Origin: Centrapalus pauciflorus
Lineage: Eukaryota; Streptophyta; Magnoliopsida; Asterales; Asteraceae
Reading direction: 5' to 3'
NCBI GenBank assembly: GCA_020465985.1
Contig: JAANYP010002103.1
Location: 212,219-276,218, forward strand
DNA: 64,000 nucleotides
Shown: positions 58,928 to 64,000 of the stretch, one piece after another
How the letters are laid out: each line of letters starts with the position of its first letter
Numbering within the stretch: position 1 is the stretch's first letter
Position numbers and translations under genes: made by a program
The notes under the pieces: generated by a model
The model's input: the letters and a program-made list of their open reading frames with translations, nothing else
The model's database searches: none
What the model was told of the DNA's origin: nothing

Positions 58928-61909
58928 TGTAACATCCTGAACACATCCAGGTTAACAAACTATGACCTAATTAGTATTTAATAGCCAATTATAACCTAAT
59001 CAATGGTCATTAGCAATTAAGCAAAGTGATTAACAATGTTCATAAGGAAATTCAACTCAATTAGAATCAAATTCATCGGTGCGATGAATCGGAAAATCAA
59101 TTAATCCGATTGATTTACGATACGAAGGATTAATTCAACTAAGTACATAATAAAATTATAATTAGTGACAATAATCATTCATTAATACACTTACTTAATA
59201 TTAATTATGCAAGACTAAAACAATTCATTAAACAAATGCATTCAAAAGTATTTATGAATTTACATAAAAAGGGAAATACAAGAATACATTCTAAATACAT
59301 TTAAAAAATAATGAAAATACAAGATAATATCTTCAAACATCTGCCCATAGGTAGTACTTTTATAGAGTTCGACTTCTTTTTTTTATTGAAACAACCTTAC
59401 ACTATCACCATCAAATCCTCATTTATCATACCCTTTCATTTCATCCAAATCCTTACTCAACCTCCACTTTGAAAGACCAAAAATTTTCTATAAATAGGGA
59501 GCTCACTTCCATTCATTTTCACACCTTCAAAACACAAGAAAACACTCTCATTTCACTCAAAAAAATCGGCCAAGGTGTCAACCAAAGCCAAAAGTTTGCA
59601 ACTTTTGTTCTTTCAAGTGTTCTTCAAGTTTATTTCAAGTGTTCTTGGTGAAATCCTTGAAGATCCATCATTCTACTCATTTGCATTCTTATATTTAATC
59701 AAAGTAAGTAAATACTAACTCATAACATCTCATATTAATGTTTATACAAGTCTTGCATAATATATATAATCACCCACAACAACAAGTTTCATAAAAACTC
59801 AAGTTTATAAATCACTAGTTTTGTTTTTAAGTTGTTTTCTTTAAATGTGTTTATAAATATATAAACACATCATGTAAGTGTAAATATTATGAACACAAGT
59901 TATATAAATGTGTTTTATAACCTTTTATACAAGTAGTTTTTGCATAAACAACAAGTATCACAAGTTGTTTTAAGTTTATGAAATACGGAATTTCGGCAGA
60001 AATGTTGCGTCGACTTTGAAAAATCATAACCAATTCATTACTTAACGAAATGTGTTAATTCTTGTCTCAAAAGTTATATCTATGTCTTAACTAAAAATAT
60101 GGAGGTTTTCATAATTTATTTTGGAGTCTAGAACCCCCAGATATTGTTTGGGAACCCGAAAGTTTGACAGCTCATAAATGGCCAACATAGGGTTTTTAAC
60201 GAAGTTTTTCCCTAACCTAAGCATCTCGAAAAATGGCCGTTCTTGACGTTAAAAATTCTTTGTATATATTAGTTTAATGTCCAAGAAAACCAAAGCCTAA
60301 ATCGTTTTGGGGCTTGGTCAAAAACAGTCGCAAAGCAGGCCGAAAAACCATAAAAAAGCTGGAAAATTATATATATACATAACCACATTTATACATGCAT
60401 GTTATCATAAATGGGAGTTATTAAATCTGTTAGGCACAAAAAGGCCTCAGTCAAACCTGTTCTACATCTGAGGGGGAGATTTTATAATCAAACCTGTTGA
60501 TGCGTTTGAAGGTTGAATTTAAGGCCTGTTATATGCCTTATTGAAACCTGAAAATGATTTGCAATATCAGTCTAAAGCTGTTCTATATGTTGCATGTGTT
60601 GCAACCAAGACAGTTTGTCCAAGCTGCTCAGTCTGCTGATCAGGCTGGACATAAACTGTCTACGCTGCTCTACACTGTTGAGCAGCTTGGGCATTTTTAA
60701 AGTGTTCTGTTCTTTGTGAACAGAACCTGTTCTTTGTGAACAGAACCTGTTCTTTGTGAACAGGCTAAACACTTTATGGAATTTGTTTCCAAGTCATCAT
60801 GTATTGTTTTTGACTACAAGATCAGTTTACAAGTCGAAGACAAAGTGGAAAGCAGAACCGCTCAGCCTGCCCAAGCTGTTCTGTCACATGAAGACAAAAG
60901 GTTATTTGAAAAAGGGTGACAGACCTTTTTCTTATATCAAAATAGGCCTTTACAAGGAAGAAAGACGCAAAGTTGACATTCCTAAATTAGTTAAAGGCAA
61001 TGCAACAGTAGACAAAGTAAAAAGACAAAAGTTCTGCAAGTCTGCTTTTCAGAAAAGTGCAGAAAAGTTATATTGTCTTTTCAAACAAGACTTCTCCTTT
61101 TTTCATTCCGTCCAATGAAGATGTTTCTCTTAGATCCTCTAAGTGAGTATAAAAGGAAGCTTCCAAGGTCAGAAAGAAGTGTGAAGATAGCTAAGTGCTT
61201 AAACCAAGAGTGAACGTGCAAGTGTGATTTTCATGCATGCAAGTCTTCTGTAAACCAGCATCTGTGTGTCTAAGCTGATTTACCTAAGCTGTTCCTTAAG
61301 TCTTGTAAAACACAGTGAGTGCATCTTAGTGAGTGTGTTCATTGTAATCTAGTTTGAGTCTGTCTTAGACTAGTAAGCATACTGTTGTATTCTGTCATCT
61401 CAGCTTGAACCATTCCGCATTCAAGCTTGTTTGTAATTAACAATTGTTGATAATACATACAAACATTGAGAAAAAGAGTGTGTAGTTTTTAAAGTGCTGT
61501 ATTCACCCCCCCTCTACAGCTTATAACTATATACTTTGGGAACCTTTCGGGACCTACAAAATCCCTTATATTATTTAAGACTCGGTTAAACGTGTTCGGT
61601 GTCATCACTCATCAACAACGTAAATCGTCATTTTTACGATCATTTTGCCATCAACATGCGGTGAGTCCTCATAGCCCCTATTTTCACACTGTTATGTTTT
61701 GGGGTTGAAAAACATTCTTCGTTTTCATATGGAAGCAAAAATAACTTCATTTCTATTATGTATTACACATGTGGTTCCATCAGCCCTTATATCATGAACC
61801 GTTAATTGCATTTATTTGTAAGCGCGAATATATCGTGGATAGATCTATTGTGAGTCATGTCCCCCATTCGGGTTAGTTCGGCTCGGCTAACAGCGAGTGC
61901 ATATATATT
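58928..61909 (+). repeat. Gypsy 3' LTR (interrupted, incomplete in window)
   Basis: Collinear with the 5' LTR up to GTGCATATATATT at 61909, with TATAAATA at 59489-59496. A solo LTR occupies 60428-61558. The last part of the LTR is displaced by the inverted element at 61910 and should resume beyond 64000. Confidence 0.88.
60428..61558 (+). mobile_element. Solo LTR, 1131 bp, Copia Sirevirus-like
   Basis: Starts TGTTAGGCAC and ends GGGACCTACA, with 5-bp duplication AAATC (60423-60427 and 61559-61563); the 5' LTR shows the empty site at 52470. It has TATAAAA at 61148-61154 and the end CACCCCCCCTCTACAGC, which is typical of Sirevirus (Maximus/SIRE) LTRs. Three tandem GAACCTGTTCTTTGTGAACA units lie at 60708-60765. 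An open stretch at 60756-61118 has no recognised product. Confidence 0.85.
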
Positions 61910-62914
61910 TGTCACACCCTGCTACCCCGGTTGGCAGCGAGGCGTGACGAGTGCGGAAGCGTAACCATAATTATAACGAACGACCACTATATGGACGTTT
62001 TCGAAATATTACATCAAATAAATTTAAACTGTAATAATGTTTTACAAATGAAAGGAATGAAGTTCGCATAATACATAGATTTTAATACATAATTAATGCG
62101 TCCAAAAATAATGCAGTCAAATCTCCGTTAGTTTCGAAATATGCATGCGACTCCATGAAATGCGGAAGCTTGAAGTTGGTGTTTTCGAAGGCGCACTTGC
62201 CTTAATTACCTGAAAGTACATGCTAAAATACGTCAACAAAAATTGTTGGTGAGTTCATAGGTTTACACGAAAAGACCAGTTGTATGGACATTATCAGATG
62301 CGTTGAATTTATAAAATCATAAATTCCATGAGATGTATTACATAAACCATCATGTCACCGAAGCTTAATTAGAATGAGTTTGCCCCGAGCAGTATTCCCA
62401 AAATACCGTGTGTTGAATATATATGCACCCGCAGTTAGCTAAACCACTAACCCGAGTGGGGGACATGACTCCCAATAGATCTATCCACAATATATTCGAG
62501 CTTGCAAACAAATGCAACTAACGATTTCATGATATAAGGGCGGAAATCACATATGTAATACATAATAGAATCGAGAAGTTTTTGTGTCCATATAAAAACG
62601 AAGCATGTATTTCATCCCAAAACATAATAATGTGAAAAATGGGACTATGAAGACTCACCTTGTTGGTTTTTGATGATGTTTTTGGATCTGAGTTAAGCAC
62701 TTGTTCGTATGGTCGAGACTTGTCCTAATATTTTTATGAGTTCGGGTCAATATCATGATAATACGTGTTTGAGTACTTCGTAATCGTTTGTATATATCTG
62801 TGATGTATGAATAATTTTGTTGGGGTTTTACACGTGAATATTGATTTATGGATATTTATTTTCTAAAAAAAATGTTTGCATGCATGCATACTTACGTATA
62901 TATGTATAAATGCG

Positions 62915-62916
<2 letters not shown>

Positions 62917-62948
<32 letters not shown>
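62917..62948. repeat. (TA)n microsatellite
   Basis: About 15 TA units inside the inverted LTR. Confidence 0.92.
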
Positions 62949-62951
<3 letters not shown>

Positions 62952-63559
62952 CGAAAATGCATACGTGTATATGTGAGCATGTGCATGAAGATAAAGTGTA
63001 TATATAAAATTTTTGGCATGATGATTTTACGAGTATTATGAAAAGTATCATATTTTAGTAAATGTATTTAATTTCTCATGTTTTTATAAATTTCTAAGGT
63101 GGAAAAATAAAGTGAATAAGTAAAACTTACAAAAATTGAAGAACACTTGAAATCTTTTAAAGTTGGCCGATTTTCTTTCTTGAGAGAATATGTATGTTGG
63201 TGTGATTTTTGAGAATGGTTTTGTCTTCTATTTATAGAAGAAAAAGGTTATTTAAAAATAATGATAAAGTAATTAGATTTTTCAATGAAATGATGAGAAG
63301 AAAAAGTAATCGGTTGAGTGTTGGACAAAAAAAAAGGTGTGGCCGATTTAATGAGTGTATGTTGCATGGTGTTTAATATTAAAATAATACCAAAGTACAA
63401 GCTAGTTGTCCTTTAAAGGACAACTTACTTTTTAGAGTGATAAGTAGTATGGCTTTTCATGTATTTTATTAATAAAGAACAAAAAGCGTGCATGACAAAG
63501 GTGGCCGCATTTATTATTACTGCATATGTATATACATACTTAGAAAAATTTTCTGGATT

Positions 63560-63935
63560 GTTAAACTCGATTCAAGTGTGAATCGAGTTTGTTGCAATGT
63601 CAATCGAGATTTATATAATTATATTCGAGTTTCATGCCTTTGACATTCGAGTTTCAAGCCTTTGTTATCCGAGTTTCATGTCTTTGTTATCCGAGTTTTA
63701 TGCCTTTGTTATCCGAGTTTTATGCCTCTTTAATCGTGTTTCTTTGTTTAATTATTCGAGTTTAATCTTTTCTTTATTCGAGTTCCACCAAAGTGCTATT
63801 CGAGTTTATACTCACATGATTCGAGTTTTATGTAATATCATTCGAGTTTACTACTATATGATTCGAGATTCATATAACTTCATTCGAGTTTTATTACTTC
63901 ATCATTCGAGTTTTACATTGTTTTAACTTTCGAAT
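63560..63935. repeat. ATTCGAGTTT tandem array in the inverted LTR
   Basis: Roughly 15 imperfect units of 20-24 bases containing TCGAGTTT or CCGAGTTTTATGCCTTTG, cleanest at 63640-63730. It sits near the LTR start, as the GATTCGAATCT array does in the unrelated solo LTR at 47305. Confidence 0.88.
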
Positions 63936-64000
63936 TTCATACCTTGTATTTTTAGGCCAGTTGTTACAGTCTCCCCCCGTTGAAGGAATTTCGTCCCGAA

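Larger units (their letters stand above)
50596..61909 (+). mobile_element. Gypsy LTR retrotransposon, degenerate, with nested insertions
   Basis: 5' LTR 50596-54644, internal region 54645-58927, and 3' LTR from 58928 interrupted at 61910 by a second element and not closed in the window. The LTR ends are TGTAACATCC...GGGTGTGACA. The Met-tRNA primer site follows by three bases and a purine tract precedes the 3' LTR. The order protease, RT, RNase H, integrase fixes it as Ty3/Gypsy, and the C-terminal region recalls plant chromoviruses (Tekay/Del-like). The coding region has many stops, while the two LTRs remain close by eye. The left flank is GGATA; its duplicate lies outside the window. Confidence 0.88.
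61910..64000 (-). mobile_element. Second Gypsy element, inverted, same LTR family, incomplete
   Basis: The LTR on the minus strand runs from 63968 (TGTAACAACTGG) down to 61910 (its end reads GGGTGTGACA), 2059 bp. Sequence from 61910 on is the complement of the 54540-54644 end of the first element with scattered differences, so the two are relatives. To its right the complement of a purine tract (TCTCCCCCC at 63970) marks the internal region, which leaves the window. TATAAATA (complement at 63229-63236) fits the promoter. Confidence 0.87.

Noticed and set aside
60756..61118. 120-residue ORF in the solo LTR as a gene
   Set aside because: It lies wholly within an LTR with clear ends and TATA box and shows no recognised domain.
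63597..63926. 109-residue ORF near the right edge
   Set aside because: Produced by translating the ATTCGAGTTT tandem array.

Overview
This is a plant nuclear window, almost certainly from a eudicot. It holds one spliced host gene, buried in and followed by nested transposable elements and broken endogenous pararetrovirus DNA. Long A/T-rich introns with GT-AG borders, Copia, Gypsy, hAT, CACTA, Mutator and Helitron-like elements, and plant-type initiator-Met-tRNA primer sites support this. The Gypsy and LTR texture is reminiscent of Asteraceae, but that is only an impression.

Region 1 (1-18.6 kb, minus strand): eight exons of a PRMT7-type protein arginine methyltransferase, open and in phase, running off the left edge. 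Intron 6 (about 5.9 kb) carries a Copia pol relic, a 307-bp fold-back element and microsatellites. Intron 1 (about 10.1 kb) carries a complete but dead Copia element (9552-17844, TSD TAAAT). Its 3' LTR is split by a 2991-bp hAT element (14601-17591, TSD GTCAAAGG) whose transposase has only two frameshifts.

Region 2 (18.6-20.2 kb): 5' flank of PRMT7 and a 922-bp non-autonomous Mutator-like element (TSD ATTTTAATA).

Region 3 (20.2-45.7 kb): a cluster of endogenous Caulimoviridae. Copy A is on the minus strand. A tandem B/C copy with a 6873-bp repeat period is on the plus strand. They are joined head to head at a junction made of three 16-bp repeats. The order is movement protein, coat protein with coiled coil and CCHC knuckle, aspartic protease, reverse transcriptase, RNase H, an unrecognised C-terminal region of about 330 residues, then a promoter with a 20-bp perfect TGACG palindrome. 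Every copy is interrupted by stops, frameshifts or deletions. Copy A is also split by a 10,493-bp CACTA element (23257-33749, TSD CTT) that lacks a recognisable full transposase and contains Helitron-like ends.

Region 4 (45.7-50.6 kb): a Helitron-like 5' end, a broken zf-GRF gene (+), a 2381-bp solo LTR (TSD ATGTG), and a broken Mutator transposase (-). The zf-GRF and transposase relics converge, which recalls the two-gene layout of MuDR.

Region 5 (50.6-64 kb): a degenerate Gypsy element. Its 5' LTR contains a Tourist-like MITE and a 1.3-kb Mutator-like element. Its 3' LTR contains a 1131-bp solo LTR and is then entered by a second, inverted member of the same LTR family that runs off the right edge.

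Only PRMT7 looks functional. The rest is a layered record of insertions, many with exact target-site duplications and empty-site paralogues inside the same window.
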